A DNA stretch of 64,000 bases, from assembly GCA_934462925.1 (NCBI GenBank), contig CAKSIT010000016.1:1-64000 (forward strand). The letters run 5' to 3'. Below are positions 18,458 through 27,526 of the stretch, piece by piece (the first letter of the stretch is position 1; each line of letters starts with the position of its first letter). The notes beneath the pieces are model-generated. The model made no database searches. It worked only from the letters and a program-made list of their open reading frames with translations, and was not told the DNA's origin. Source of the DNA: an uncultured Oscillospiraceae bacterium (GTDB lineage Bacteria; Bacillota; Clostridia; Oscillospirales; Ruminococcaceae). Both the position numbers and the translations under genes were made by a program.

Positions 18458-19017
18458 GCCGCACCCCCTGCGCGCGCCGTCCCCGCAAGCGCGGAAAGCG
18501 ACGCAATTGCGCGCTCGTTTTCACGGCGAACCTGCTGCGCGGTAAGCGCTGCGGCGGGGTCGGGTCTTAGCGGCTCGCCAGCCGTCACCCGCACCGTGCA
18601 GAGCGGCCCGTACCATGCCCTGCTGTAAAGCGGTACAATGTCCGCGCCGCTTAGCAGCGAAAGCAGCGTGAACACCGCGCCTACGCCGTCGTTATTATCG
18701 GGGAACAGCAGAATGCTCTCCCCGCCCTTAATATGCCTGAGCGCGGCGTGCAGCCACTCGGTGCTTATGCCGTCCTGCGCGGCGATAATGTGCCTGCGGC
18801 TTACGGTGCGCAGCGCAGCCTTTTCGCTGTACTCGCGCGAGGACACAAGCAGGCAGGTTTTGTCGCGTTCAAGCGCGTAGAACGTTGCAAGCTCCGCGCG
18901 CGTATCGATGCTGTTGGCTATGTAAATGCAGGGCTTGCCGCCGCCCGCAACGGAGCGCCCCGTAACGCTCGTAAGCTTTATAAGCGCGCCGAACACCGCG
19001 CGTAACAGTCTGCGCAT
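18454..19017 (-). CDS. PlsC-like acyltransferase with degenerate motifs
   Basis: 187 aa from the ATG at 19017, which has GGTGGGGG upstream (a GTG at 19032 is possible). The layout is that of a PlsC/lysophospholipid acyltransferase, but the HX4D box reads NSIDTRAE (35-42), without the catalytic His. The FPEGTR box reads FPDNND (105-110). The normal chemistry is therefore unlikely. It is followed by the ACP-like and patatin genes with a 4-bp overlap. I infer a descendant of an Aas-type acyl-ACP/phospholipid system that has lost or changed activity. Confidence 0.6.
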   Translation of the reverse strand: MRRLLRAVFGALIKLTSVTGRSVAGGGKPCIYIANSIDTRAELATFYALERDKTCLLVSSREYSEKAALRTVSRRHIIAAQDGISTEWLHAALRHIKGGESILLFPDNNDGVGAVFTLLSLLSGADIVPLYSRAWYGPLCTVRVTAGEPLRPDPAAALTAQQVRRENERAIASLSALAGTARAGGAA

Positions 19018-19169
19018 ACATACCACCCCCACCTAATATGCCTTTATTATACCTAGCGAAAATGAATTTTTTGTTAACTTTTCGGCGGAAATAATAAACA
19101 GCCATAAAACGCCGCGATTTTTGTCGAATCATGGCGTACGGATAAAAAAGTTCTATCGAAAATTAAGAA

Positions 19170-19411
19170 AGACTGTGGGGGAAAACTCTTAGTTTTTCAG
19201 GCACGCTGCGCTTAGCCTGCCCCAGCCCACACCCCTTTAGCGCTTTTGAACGCGTAATAGTTAAGTGGTGGGGCGCTGGTCTGTCGGTCAGCCCCTCTGT
19301 CGCTACGCGACACCTCCCCAACGGGGAGACACCCCACACCCCTGCTTCCTTTTGTGCCAAAAGGTAGCGAAAATCAATACGCTACGCGAAAAATTACTAT
19401 GTTTATCAAAA
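19170..19411 (+). repeat. GC-rich intergenic repeat, copy 2
   Basis: Same family as 17071-17314, differing by scattered substitutions and small indels. The gap 19033-19477 holds this repeat and the glgP terminator, and no gene. Confidence 0.92.
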
Positions 19412-19444
19412 AGCGAGGGAGCGCCCCTTTAAGAGCGCTCCCTC
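19406..19444 (-). terminator. Intrinsic terminator of glgP
   Basis: The 10-bp stem gagggagcgc / gcgctccctc is followed on the minus strand by gcttttt. Confidence 0.88.
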
Positions 19445-19477
19445 TTGGATTATGTTGTGTGTGGGTTGAACAGTGTC

Positions 19478-21874
19478 TTACTTTAAGTTCCAGATGTCAC
19501 GCGCGTAGTCCGTAACCGCTCTGTCTGCGGAGAAGCGGCCTGCGCCTGCGATATTCATAAGGCTCTTTTTGTTCCACTCCGCGGGGGTCTTGTACACCTC
19601 GGAGATGTACGCCTGCGTGCCGCGGTAGCTGTCGAAGTCCGCAAGAGCCATGTAGAAGTCCTTGAACTTGATGGAGTTTGCAAGCTCCTCGAACGTTGCG
19701 CCGTTGATACCGTTGTAAAGGCGCTGCATAGCGTCGCGGATAACGGGGTTGTTGTCGATATAGCCCTGCGGGTTGTAGCCGCTCATGCGCAGGTCGTTCA
19801 CCTCGGGCGTTCTCATGCCGAAGATGAAGATGTTGTCCGTGCCTACGGCCTCGTGAATCTCGACGTTCGCGCCGTCGTAAGTTCCTATGGTAAGCGCGCC
19901 GTTGAGCATAAGCTTCATGTTGCCCGTACCCGAAGCCTCCGTACCTGCAAGGGATATCTGCTCGGATACCTCCGCTGCGGGCATGAGAATCTCGGAGAGC
20001 GTTACGCGGTAGTCCTCAAGGAATATTACCGAGAGCTTCTCGCGCAGCTTGGGGTCGTGCTTTATCTCCTCGCCTATGCACCAGATGAGCTTGATTATCT
20101 GCTTTGCGATATAGTAGCCGGGCGCAGCCTTGGAAGCGAAGATGTAGGTCTTGGGGACGAACGGCGCGTCGGGGTTCGCCTTGAGGAAGTTGTAGTCCGC
20201 AATGATGTTGAGGGCGTTCAGCTGCTGGCGCTTGTACTCGTGCAGGCGCTTTACCTGTACGTCGAAAATGGAATCGAGGTTAAGCTTTGTGCCGGTGGTC
20301 TTTTCAACGTACTTTGCAAAGTACTCCTTGTTTTCCCTCTTTATCTTGCCGAGCTTTTCGAGAACGGAAGCGTCGTTTGCGAACACCTGGAACTTGATAA
20401 GCTCGGAAGCGTCTTTCTTGAAGCCCTCGCCTATGCACTCCGTAAGCAGGTCTGTAAGCCCCCTGTTGCTCTGTAGCAGCCATCTGCGGTACGCTATACC
20501 GTTGGTTACGTTCTTGAACTGGTGCGGCCTGTCGAGCGCCTGAAGGTGGAACACGTCGTCCTTGATTATCTGGCTGTGCAGCTTTGAAACGCCGTTTACG
20601 CTGTGCGAAGCCGCAACGCAAAGGTTCGCCATGTGAACCTTGTTGTCCTGAATAATGGACATCTTGGTGACCTTTTCGCTGCTCTGCGTTCTGTTGAACA
20701 GGTCCTCGCAGTAGCGGCGGTTTATCTCGCAGATTATCGAGAAAATTCTCGGCAGAATCTTCTCGACAAGGTCCTTGTCCCACTTTTCAAGAGCCTCCGC
20801 CATAACGGTGTGGTTGGTGTACGCGAAGGTGTTGGTGCAAATGTGCCATGCCTGCTCCCAGCCGTAGCCGCACTCGTCGAGGAGTATTCTCATAAGCTCG
20901 GGGATAGCGAGGGTGGGGTGTGTGTCGTTGATGTGGATAGCTACCTTTTCGTGGAAGTTCTCCATCGTGCCGTATACTCTCATATGGCGCATAACAATGT
21001 CGCTTACCGAAGCCGCGCACATAAAGTACTGCTGGCGCAGGCGGAGCGCCTTGCCCTCTGCGTGGTTGTCGTTGGGGTAAAGCACCTTGGAAATGGAGTG
21101 TGCAATGTTGTTAGCGCCCAGCGCCTTTGCGTAGTCGCCCGTGTTGAAGCTCGTCATGTCGAAGGACATACTCTCCGCGCTCCACAGGCGGAGCTTGGAA
21201 ACGCCCTTAGAGTCGTAGCCCGAAACGTACATATCGTAGGGAACGGCGCTTACGCTGTTGTAGTTTACGTGTTCAAGGTGGTGGTAGTTCTCGTCCCAAT
21301 GCTCGATTATCTGTCCGTCAAAGCGAACCTCCACAGCCTGGTCGGGAACGGGAACGAGCCACGCGCCGCCGCCGGGAAGCCAGTTGTCGGGAAGTTCGGT
21401 CTGCCAGCCGTCAACAATCTTCTGCTTGAATATACCGTACTCGTATCTTATAGAGTAGCCCGTAGCGGGGTAGTCGCAGGTTGCGAGAGCGTCCATGTAG
21501 CACGCCGCAAGTCTGCCAAGGCCGCCGTTGCCAAGGCCTGCGTCGGGTTCTTCCTCGTAAACTCTGTCTATCTTAACGCCGATATCCTTGAGAGCGGCTT
21601 CCGCCTCGTCCTGAAGCCCGAGGTTGTAAAGGCTCGTTTTGAGCGAGCGCCCCATAAGGAACTCCATGGACAGGTAGTAAACCTGCTTTCTGCCCTGCGA
21701 GTTGCACGCGTGCATAAAGTCGTGGCGCTTCTCCTTAAGGTAGTCCACAACGATAGAGGACAGCGCACGGTAAACCTGCGTTATCGTTGCATTCTTCGCG
21801 TCCGTGCGGAAGTCGTACTCGAGAATGTCCACGAGCTTTTTCTTAAGCTCCTCTCTTGTATACGGTGATTTCAT
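19478..21874 (-). CDS. glgP: Glycogen/alpha-glucan phosphorylase
   Basis: 798 aa from the ATG at 21874, which has AAAGGGG 10 bp upstream; the frame extends 32 codons further but without an RBS. It releases glucose-1-phosphate from alpha-1,4-glucans using PLP. Hallmarks are YYLSMEFLMGRSL near the N-terminus, GLGNGGLGRLAACYMDA and the PLP-lysine segment TEASGTGNMKLMLNGA near residue 650. No other glycogen gene is adjacent. It is monocistronic. Confidence 0.96.
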   Translation of the reverse strand: MKSPYTREELKKKLVDILEYDFRTDAKNATITQVYRALSSIVVDYLKEKRHDFMHACNSQGRKQVYYLSMEFLMGRSLKTSLYNLGLQDEAEAALKDIGVKIDRVYEEEPDAGLGNGGLGRLAACYMDALATCDYPATGYSIRYEYGIFKQKIVDGWQTELPDNWLPGGGAWLVPVPDQAVEVRFDGQIIEHWDENYHHLEHVNYNSVSAVPYDMYVSGYDSKGVSKLRLWSAESMSFDMTSFNTGDYAKALGANNIAHSISKVLYPNDNHAEGKALRLRQQYFMCAASVSDIVMRHMRVYGTMENFHEKVAIHINDTHPTLAIPELMRILLDECGYGWEQAWHICTNTFAYTNHTVMAEALEKWDKDLVEKILPRIFSIICEINRRYCEDLFNRTQSSEKVTKMSIIQDNKVHMANLCVAASHSVNGVSKLHSQIIKDDVFHLQALDRPHQFKNVTNGIAYRRWLLQSNRGLTDLLTECIGEGFKKDASELIKFQVFANDASVLEKLGKIKRENKEYFAKYVEKTTGTKLNLDSIFDVQVKRLHEYKRQQLNALNIIADYNFLKANPDAPFVPKTYIFASKAAPGYYIAKQIIKLIWCIGEEIKHDPKLREKLSVIFLEDYRVTLSEILMPAAEVSEQISLAGTEASGTGNMKLMLNGALTIGTYDGANVEIHEAVGTDNIFIFGMRTPEVNDLRMSGYNPQGYIDNNPVIRDAMQRLYNGINGATFEELANSIKFKDFYMALADFDSYRGTQAYISEVYKTPAEWNKKSLMNIAGAGRFSADRAVTDYARDIWNLK

Positions 21875-22107
21875 CGGTATAAGTACCCCTTTCTTAATAT
21901 ATCCGTTTTCATTTTTAAAAAACGCATTTTGAACCTTTTCTATTATACTCTTTTTTCGCTGAAATTTCAAGTTATTTGCTCAATTACTGTTACAAAGTCC
22001 AAAATAATTTGCATTTATTTGAGCATTTTATACAGTTTTCACCCTATGCGCGCGCGGTAAACGTTTACTTAAGCGCTTTTCGGGGAGCGTGCGGCACGCG
22101 CTGTCAG

Positions 22108-22476
22108 TCAGCCGACTGCGGCGTCCGCCGACTGCGCGCCGTTGATAACGCGCACCTCGAGCTTATGCGGCAGGCACACTATGGGGACTGCGCCGCCGCT
22201 TATGCTGCCCGTGCTTACGCACACCCTGTCGGGGCAGTCCGCCTCGGACACGCGCACAGCGCCGTTTTCCACCGTTATTACGTTGTACCCGCCCGCGCAC
22301 TCCACGCGAAGCTGCGCGTCCTCGTCCAGCGGCAGATACGCTATGAGCGCGCCGTCGGAGTATACTGCGGCGCAGGGGTCGGTGCGCGCGGTATTGCGCA
22401 TTACAAGCCACGCGGCTATTCCTGCGGCGGCGGCAGCCGCGCAAACACTTGCGCATATGAGAACCTTTTTGTCCAT
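22108..22476 (-). CDS. NusG domain II-containing membrane-anchored protein
   Basis: 122 aa. A TM helix (about 5-25) precedes one beta-barrel domain with the NusG-II signature: CPDRVC at 81-86 and a third Cys in VCLPHKLEV (C101). The family is common in Firmicutes, extracytoplasmic and of unknown role, often near thiol-redox or FMN-transfer functions. No partner gene is adjacent. The start ATG at 22476 has a GGAGG-like box. Confidence 0.82.
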   Translation of the reverse strand: MDKKVLICASVCAAAAAAGIAAWLVMRNTARTDPCAAVYSDGALIAYLPLDEDAQLRVECAGGYNVITVENGAVRVSEADCPDRVCVSTGSISGGAVPIVCLPHKLEVRVINGAQSADAAVG

Positions 22477-22820
22477 GTTTCCTCCGAAAAAGTGCGTTTA
22501 CGGGCGATTTTGTGCGTTAATATGCGTTTTGCGGAGCGCTGGAAGCGCCGTGCAGGTTTACAAAAGCCGTTATACGCGCAGTTTGCCGTCCCAAGCCGCG
22601 CAAAACGGCGTGAACCGTGCGGGCGCGCAATACAACCGTGCAAATCACCGCGAAAGGCGCAGTTTCCCGCGCAATCCGCCGTAAGCAGGCGAGCAAGTTG
22701 CCCAAAGCCGTGCAAATCGCCGATAAATGCGAGTTTACCATGCCTGTGCGGGCGTGCAAAACGCCGAGCAGGTCGCCATAAATCCGCAAAACGCGCCGTA
22801 CGAACCGCCGAGCGCCCCTC
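22477..22820. repeat. Noncoding gap with degenerate short repeats
   Basis: About 345 bp with no credible gene. The phrase ccgtgcaaatcRccg recurs about 85 bp apart (near 22627 and 22712), followed each time by a similar gcgcagttt/gcgagttt segment. A related phrase lies near 22565. It looks like decayed tandem duplication. Confidence 0.5.
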
Positions 22821-22850
22821 AAAAAAATCCCGCCCCGAAAAGGGCGGGAT
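22821..22850 (-). terminator. Intrinsic terminator of the sigma/anti-sigma operon
   Basis: The 9-bp stem atcccgccc / gggcgggat is followed on the minus strand by seven T residues. Confidence 0.92.
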
Positions 22851-22864
22851 AGTCGTATTTTTTC

Positions 22865-25156
22865 TTATGCGAGAACGCTGTTGAGCTTCCACGCGCCGTT
22901 TTCCTTAACGAAGCTTACCGCGTACGCGTACCAGCCGCTCTTGCCGCAGTAGCTGCCAGTTCTCACGTAGAGCGTACCCTCTGCGGTGCTGCCGCCGTTT
23001 GCGGTGATAACGAGCGAGGTGTCCACCACGCGTATTGCCGTAAGGCTTGCGCCGTTGTAGCGCAGCGCGCCGTACTGCGAGATATCGCAGCGCTCCATAA
23101 GAGCCGCCGCGGCATTCTTGCCATAGCAGGCGTTTATCGAACTCAGCAGCAGCTCCTGCGAGTGAATGCCGCTGTCGCTGCACGTGCCGAGCGCGAGCGC
23201 GTTATTGAGCGCTATCGCCCTGTCCGCCGCCGCGCGAAGCTCCGCGGAAGCGACGTCCGCGAACTCGCCGAGCGTTACGGAGCGCTTGCCGTAAACGCTT
23301 TCGGTTATCTTCACCCTGCCGCCCGCAGCGCTTGCCGCGTAGAGCGCAGAACCGCTCTTGCGGTACTCTATCGCCGCAAGTTCGCGCAATGCCTCGGTCG
23401 GCGTAATCGCGCCGCCGCTAATCGTGTAGCAGCTGCCGCCCGTGCTGAAGCTCTGCGCCGAAGCGCCGAAGCTTACCGCCTCGTTAAACAGCTCCGTTCT
23501 TATAAAGCTCTCGGTCGCGGGGTCGAATATCTCCGTGCGGCCCGACACCGCCATCTCAGACGGCGCGAAAACCGCGTGCGTGAACGCAAGGTTCTTGCTG
23601 ATAACGGGGCTGTTGTCGCAGGTCTTTATAAGCTCTGCGCCGCCCGCAATGCCGCACCTGTATATCTGCGTGAGCTGTCCGTCGGTCACCGCAAGGTAAA
23701 CGCTGTCGCCCTGCGCCGCAAGGAGCGTTACCTTAGCGCACGACTCGAAGCAGGTGGCTATATACTGCGGCTCTGTGCCGCCGTTAAGGCGCGCGGTGTA
23801 TACGTAGTACACGCCCTGTTCCTTAATATTCATCACGAGGATATCCGCGCTTTCGTTATAGCCGACGCCCGCGAGAGTGCCGTCCATAACCGCGTCTTCT
23901 GCGTTGAGGTCGGTTATCTCGCCGCTTTCGGCGTCCGCCAGAAGCAGCCTGCTGCGCCTGCCCTCGTCGCCCACGGCGCTTACCATAAGCCTGCCGCCGC
24001 GCTCGGATACCCAGCATATTTTCGCGTCCTTGCAGCTTTCCGAAGCGATAAGGCTCTCAGAGCCGTTTTCGTAGGAGTAGAGCGCAATTTCGTCGCCCGA
24101 CTTTACATAGAACACGTTATCCGTAAGGAAGAACGCGCTGTCAGCGCTAATATATGTTTCGTACGAGAATTTAGCGGGATTTTCGGGGAGCGTTACTCCA
24201 TCGGGGAGCGTATCCGCAGCGGTATCCGTAGTAGTGTCCGCGGGGCGAGTATCCTCTGTGGGAAGCTCGGGTTCTGCGGGGGTTACCACAACGGGGCGCT
24301 GCTCCTCGGTCGTGGGGAGCGTAACGGGCGGTTCGTTCGTTTCAAACGAATCCTCGCTTTCTGCGGTATCGCCGCTTTCGGCGCTTGCCTGCTCGCTGCT
24401 TTCCGCAGACTCCTCCGTGCCGTCCATGCCGTCTGTTGTTTCAAAGGTGTCCTCTGCCGTGCCGTCATCGGCTTCTGCGGAATCCGCGCTTGTGTCGGGC
24501 GCGGTGGTATACTCGGGCAGGGGCGTTACATCGTCGGGCGCGGGAACGTCCACGCCCTCAGAACCTGTGGTGCTTATGGGTGTGATAACGGACATATCCG
24601 CGTCTGTTATCTCCTCGACTGTAAGCACGCGCAGGTCGCTTTCAAGCGTTTTCATAAGCGCGCCCTCGCAGTTTATGACTGCGCCCGTTATCGTCCTGTC
24701 GCCGCCGAACGCGGCGCGCACCTCGTCCTCGCCTGCGACCTTAGTGCCGTCCGCAAAATACACCTGCTTTACAAGCACGCTCTCGGAATAGCCTGTAAGT
24801 ATCTCCCTTGCCTGCGCGGGAGAATATGCCGCCGTAAACGACACGAGAACCTCGCGCCGTTCGGTGCTGTTTTCGTTGCGCTGAATGTCCTCAAGCGCCC
24901 TGCTGAGCCTTTCGTCTGCGGAGAGCCACGCGCGCCCGTCGGACTCGACAAGGCTTACGCCGCCGTGACCGCCCACGAATACCGCCACAGCCGTGCCTAC
25001 AGCCACGGTGCAAACCGCGGCGGCAGCCGTTATGCCAATATACAGCGGGATAGCCTTCTGCCTTGCGAACCTGCCCTTACGCGCATTCGATTTTATCTTC
25101 TCGCTGTCAAACGAATACTCGCTCATAAGCTCCTTGTAAAAATCGTTCCTGTTCAC
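22865..25156 (-). CDS. Single-pass membrane partner of the ECF sigma factor
   Basis: 763 aa. A cytoplasmic segment of about 36 residues, one TM helix (37-60), a periplasm-facing domain (about 70-205) and a long Thr/Asp/Glu/Pro linker (about 210-330) lead to a large C-terminal sensor of beta-propeller-like blades. Those blades carry recurring phrases of the type YSYENGSESLI and LADAESGEI. The layout and position (starting 71 bp after the sigma gene) suggest an anti-sigma factor that senses extracellular conditions, comparable in logic, not in sequence, to RsgI-type proteins. No zinc anti-sigma motif is visible in the short cytoplasmic part. The ligand is unknown. Confidence 0.62.
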   Translation of the reverse strand: MNRNDFYKELMSEYSFDSEKIKSNARKGRFARQKAIPLYIGITAAAAVCTVAVGTAVAVFVGGHGGVSLVESDGRAWLSADERLSRALEDIQRNENSTERREVLVSFTAAYSPAQAREILTGYSESVLVKQVYFADGTKVAGEDEVRAAFGGDRTITGAVINCEGALMKTLESDLRVLTVEEITDADMSVITPISTTGSEGVDVPAPDDVTPLPEYTTAPDTSADSAEADDGTAEDTFETTDGMDGTEESAESSEQASAESGDTAESEDSFETNEPPVTLPTTEEQRPVVVTPAEPELPTEDTRPADTTTDTAADTLPDGVTLPENPAKFSYETYISADSAFFLTDNVFYVKSGDEIALYSYENGSESLIASESCKDAKICWVSERGGRLMVSAVGDEGRRSRLLLADAESGEITDLNAEDAVMDGTLAGVGYNESADILVMNIKEQGVYYVYTARLNGGTEPQYIATCFESCAKVTLLAAQGDSVYLAVTDGQLTQIYRCGIAGGAELIKTCDNSPVISKNLAFTHAVFAPSEMAVSGRTEIFDPATESFIRTELFNEAVSFGASAQSFSTGGSCYTISGGAITPTEALRELAAIEYRKSGSALYAASAAGGRVKITESVYGKRSVTLGEFADVASAELRAAADRAIALNNALALGTCSDSGIHSQELLLSSINACYGKNAAAALMERCDISQYGALRYNGASLTAIRVVDTSLVITANGGSTAEGTLYVRTGSYCGKSGWYAYAVSFVKENGAWKLNSVLA

Positions 25157-25227
25157 AAAGCATGACCTCCCTTCCGTATCGTTATATTATATGCAAAATG
25201 CAGCATAGCGCCGCTAAATGCCGAATT

Positions 25228-25821
25228 TCATATGCCAAACTTTTTCTTCTGCCGCTCAATGGTGCGGTAAAGCTTGGTTTTCACCGTTGAAAGGTTAAGA
25301 CCGAGCCTTTGCGCTACCTCGTCGAGCTTCATATCGCATACGAAATGCAGGTAGAAAATCTGCCCTACGGTTTCGTCCGCGCGCATTATGTCGTCAAAAA
25401 TCTGTTTAGCGAGAAGCTTGTCGTGAATAGCCTCCTCAAGCCCCCTGCACTCGCGCGACATCTCCGCTTCAAGCGCGGCTTCCTCCTCCTCGGAGTAATC
25501 CGACATCACCGAAACGCGCGCCCTGCGCTTTACAAAGCCCGAAAAGAAGCTCCTGCACTCAAACTTTGCTATGTTTATCACGAACGCCTCTGCGTTCTGA
25601 ATATCCGCGTATCCCTTTTCGGAGATGCGCTTGTAAAAGCGGGTGTAAACGTTCTGAACTATGTCCTCCGCGTCCTGAAAGCGAGCCGCATGACTCACTA
25701 CATAGCGCTTTACGGAGTCGAGCGTTTCAGCGTAAACGGCGTCGAAAAAGCTGTCAATGTCAGGATTACCCACGCGGAACTCACCTCGCTTACCCGCCTT
25801 CAGAACTGTAGTCTGCGGCAT
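25228..25821 (-). CDS. ECF-type RNA polymerase sigma factor
   Basis: 197 aa. Region 2 carries FQDAEDIVQNVYTRFYKR, with the DAEDIVQ core typical of sigma-70 family region 2.2. Region 4 carries the helix-turn-helix LDEVAQRLGLNLSTVKTKLYR. A negatively charged linker lies between them. It should direct RNA polymerase to its own regulon, likely including this operon, and be held by the downstream membrane protein. I use the ATG at 25821; a TTG at 25827 is possible and the RBS is weak. A MITE-like hairpin sits 35 bp upstream. Confidence 0.88.
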   Translation of the reverse strand: MPQTTVLKAGKRGEFRVGNPDIDSFFDAVYAETLDSVKRYVVSHAARFQDAEDIVQNVYTRFYKRISEKGYADIQNAEAFVINIAKFECRSFFSGFVKRRARVSVMSDYSEEEEAALEAEMSRECRGLEEAIHDKLLAKQIFDDIMRADETVGQIFYLHFVCDMKLDEVAQRLGLNLSTVKTKLYRTIERQKKKFGI

Positions 25822-25855
25822 TTTCAAAAAAGTTTCAGAGATTTGTAAGTTTTTT

Positions 25856-25905
25856 AGGGCAATACTGCAAAAAAGGCGTTAGCCGTTAATTGTGCGGTAT
25901 TGCCC
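25856..25905. mobile_element. Short MITE derivative forming a hairpin
   Basis: About 50 bp with inverted ends (agggcaatactgca / tgcggtattgcccc). On the minus strand it matches the left arm of the element at 3794-3968 (ggcaataccgcacaatta, then cggctaacgcctttt) joined to a truncated right arm. It is therefore an internally deleted member of the same family. Confidence 0.7.
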
Positions 25906-26029
25906 CAGTAATTTTGCAGGAAGCCGCCTGCCAAGCGGCAGGGTGCGGCGCGCAACGTTATTAGTTTACCGCCGCGCTATCTTATTATTATACAGCATTG
26001 TCCGTATTTTGTCAATCACCAAAAGCTAT

Positions 26030-27196
26030 TTACGCTAGGTGCGACATCACAATGTTCTTAAGCCTTCTTGCGAGCGTACCCGCGCGCCCCACGCCCGCCT
26101 GCTGCGCGCCGTATACCATTGTAATGCCGTGCGCGGGCTCGTTTGAGAAAAACGTGCCGAGCCAGCCGTCCCAACCGTACTCCCCGCGGGAAGCTAGGAG
26201 CGTTGTGCGCGTTTCGTCGCGGCACACGCGCATAAGGCTGCCGTAGGTATAGCCGCGCATCCACTCCCAGCCCTCTGCAAGCTGCGGGTCGAGCGCGGGC
26301 GCGATTCCCCCCGCCGTTAAGCGGCGCACGGCGGCCTCGGGCATAATGCGCCGTCCTGCGTAAACGCCGCCCGCAAGCAGCATAGCGCCGAATTTAGCGT
26401 AGTCGTCAAGCGTGGAGCAAAGCCCCGCCCCGCCCGACTGGAACGCGGGGACAATATCGCGCTTATAGGGGAGCGCCAAGTGATTTGTCTGCACCTCGCG
26501 CAGGCCGTTTTCGGCGTAGTCGTAGGCTTTTGCAAGGCGGCTTTGCTTTTCTTTTGGAACGTAAAAGTTCGTATCGCTCATGCCGAGCGGCTCGAAAAAG
26601 CTCTCCATAAGGAACTCGCGAAACGTCTTGCCGCTTACCGCCTCGACTACCGCGCCCAGAATATCCGCCGAAGCGCCGTATCTGAAGCGCTCGCCCGGCT
26701 CGAACCAGAGCGGGACTTCCGCCATTTTCTGCGCAAACTGCATGGTGGTAACGGGGCTTTCGCCGTAAATGGACTGCTCGGTTTCCCAAAAGACCCTGCC
26801 GCTTTCGCGGCCTGCCATGTCGTTGTCGGGGTAGGGAATGCCCGAGGTCATATTGAGCAGGTCGCTTACGGTGATATGGCGCTTTGCGGGGCGCAGCTCG
26901 CCGTTTTCGCAAACGTTCATCTGCGAGAACGCGGGCAGGTAGTCGCTAAGCCACGCGCCGAGGTCGAGCCTGCCCTGCGCCGCGAGCAGCATTACAGCCG
27001 CCGCCGTTACGGGCTTTGTCTGCGAGTACAGGCGGAATATCGTATCGCGCTCAACGGGCAGGGCGTTTTCTATGTCGCGCATACCGTAAGCGCAGAACGC
27101 GGCTTCCTTGCCGTCCTTAAGCACGAGAACGCCCGCGCCTGCAACGTCGCCCGCTTCAACGGCGGACTTAAGGGCTGCTGTAAGTTGCTTTTCCAT
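26030..27196 (-). CDS. Beta-lactamase-fold serine hydrolase (class C/EstB type)
   Basis: 388 aa. The nucleophile box SQTK is at 58-61, the second box reads YGAS at 173-176 in place of YSAN, and a later GEYGWDGWLG replaces the KTG-type strand. Such proteins are esterases, D-aminopeptidases or penicillin-binding-like hydrolases; true beta-lactamase activity is not implied. No signal peptide is seen, so it is probably cytoplasmic. Alone between repeat elements, it has no obvious operon partner. Confidence 0.82.
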   Translation of the reverse strand: MEKQLTAALKSAVEAGDVAGAGVLVLKDGKEAAFCAYGMRDIENALPVERDTIFRLYSQTKPVTAAAVMLLAAQGRLDLGAWLSDYLPAFSQMNVCENGELRPAKRHITVSDLLNMTSGIPYPDNDMAGRESGRVFWETEQSIYGESPVTTMQFAQKMAEVPLWFEPGERFRYGASADILGAVVEAVSGKTFREFLMESFFEPLGMSDTNFYVPKEKQSRLAKAYDYAENGLREVQTNHLALPYKRDIVPAFQSGGAGLCSTLDDYAKFGAMLLAGGVYAGRRIMPEAAVRRLTAGGIAPALDPQLAEGWEWMRGYTYGSLMRVCRDETRTTLLASRGEYGWDGWLGTFFSNEPAHGITMVYGAQQAGVGRAGTLARRLKNIVMSHLA

Positions 27197-27228
27197 GTGG
27201 GACTCCTTATAAATAAAGTATTATATAG

Positions 27229-27517
27229 GCTTTGGGGGAAAACGAGAGTTTTTCAGGCACGCCGCGCCTTTTGCCGCATAATTATATCGGCAGGAAGTAT
27301 AAGATAGGCTATGGGGGGAAAACTCTTGTTTTCCCCCCATGCCCCCTTTAGCGCTTTTAACGCGTAATGGTAAGTGGTGGGGCTAGGTCTGTCGGTCAGC
27401 CCCTCTGTCGCTATGCGACACCTCCCCAACGGGGAGACACCCCACACCCCTGCTTCCTTTTGTGCCAAAAGGAAGCGAAAATCTGTTCGCTGCGCGGTAA
27501 GTTCTATGTTTATTGCT
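27229..27517 (+). repeat. GC-rich intergenic repeat, copy 3, with a partial extra copy
   Basis: 27306-27517 is a full member of the family at 17071 and 19170, lacking the short ggcacgctgcgcttagcc block. 27229-27271 repeats only the first 40 bp (ggctttgggggaaaac to cacgccgcgcc). The partial copy shows that the 5' portion can be duplicated on its own. Confidence 0.85.
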
Positions 27518-27526
27518 AATCGGCTC

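Noticed and set aside
20603-25165. Long plus-strand frames opposite glgP and the anti-sigma gene
   Set aside because: They arise from the GC-skewed codon pattern of the real minus-strand genes and match no family.
26030-27196. Antibiotic-resistance beta-lactamase
   Set aside because: It has the fold and SxxK box, but no signal peptide, and its second and third motifs differ; an esterase or peptidase is more likely.
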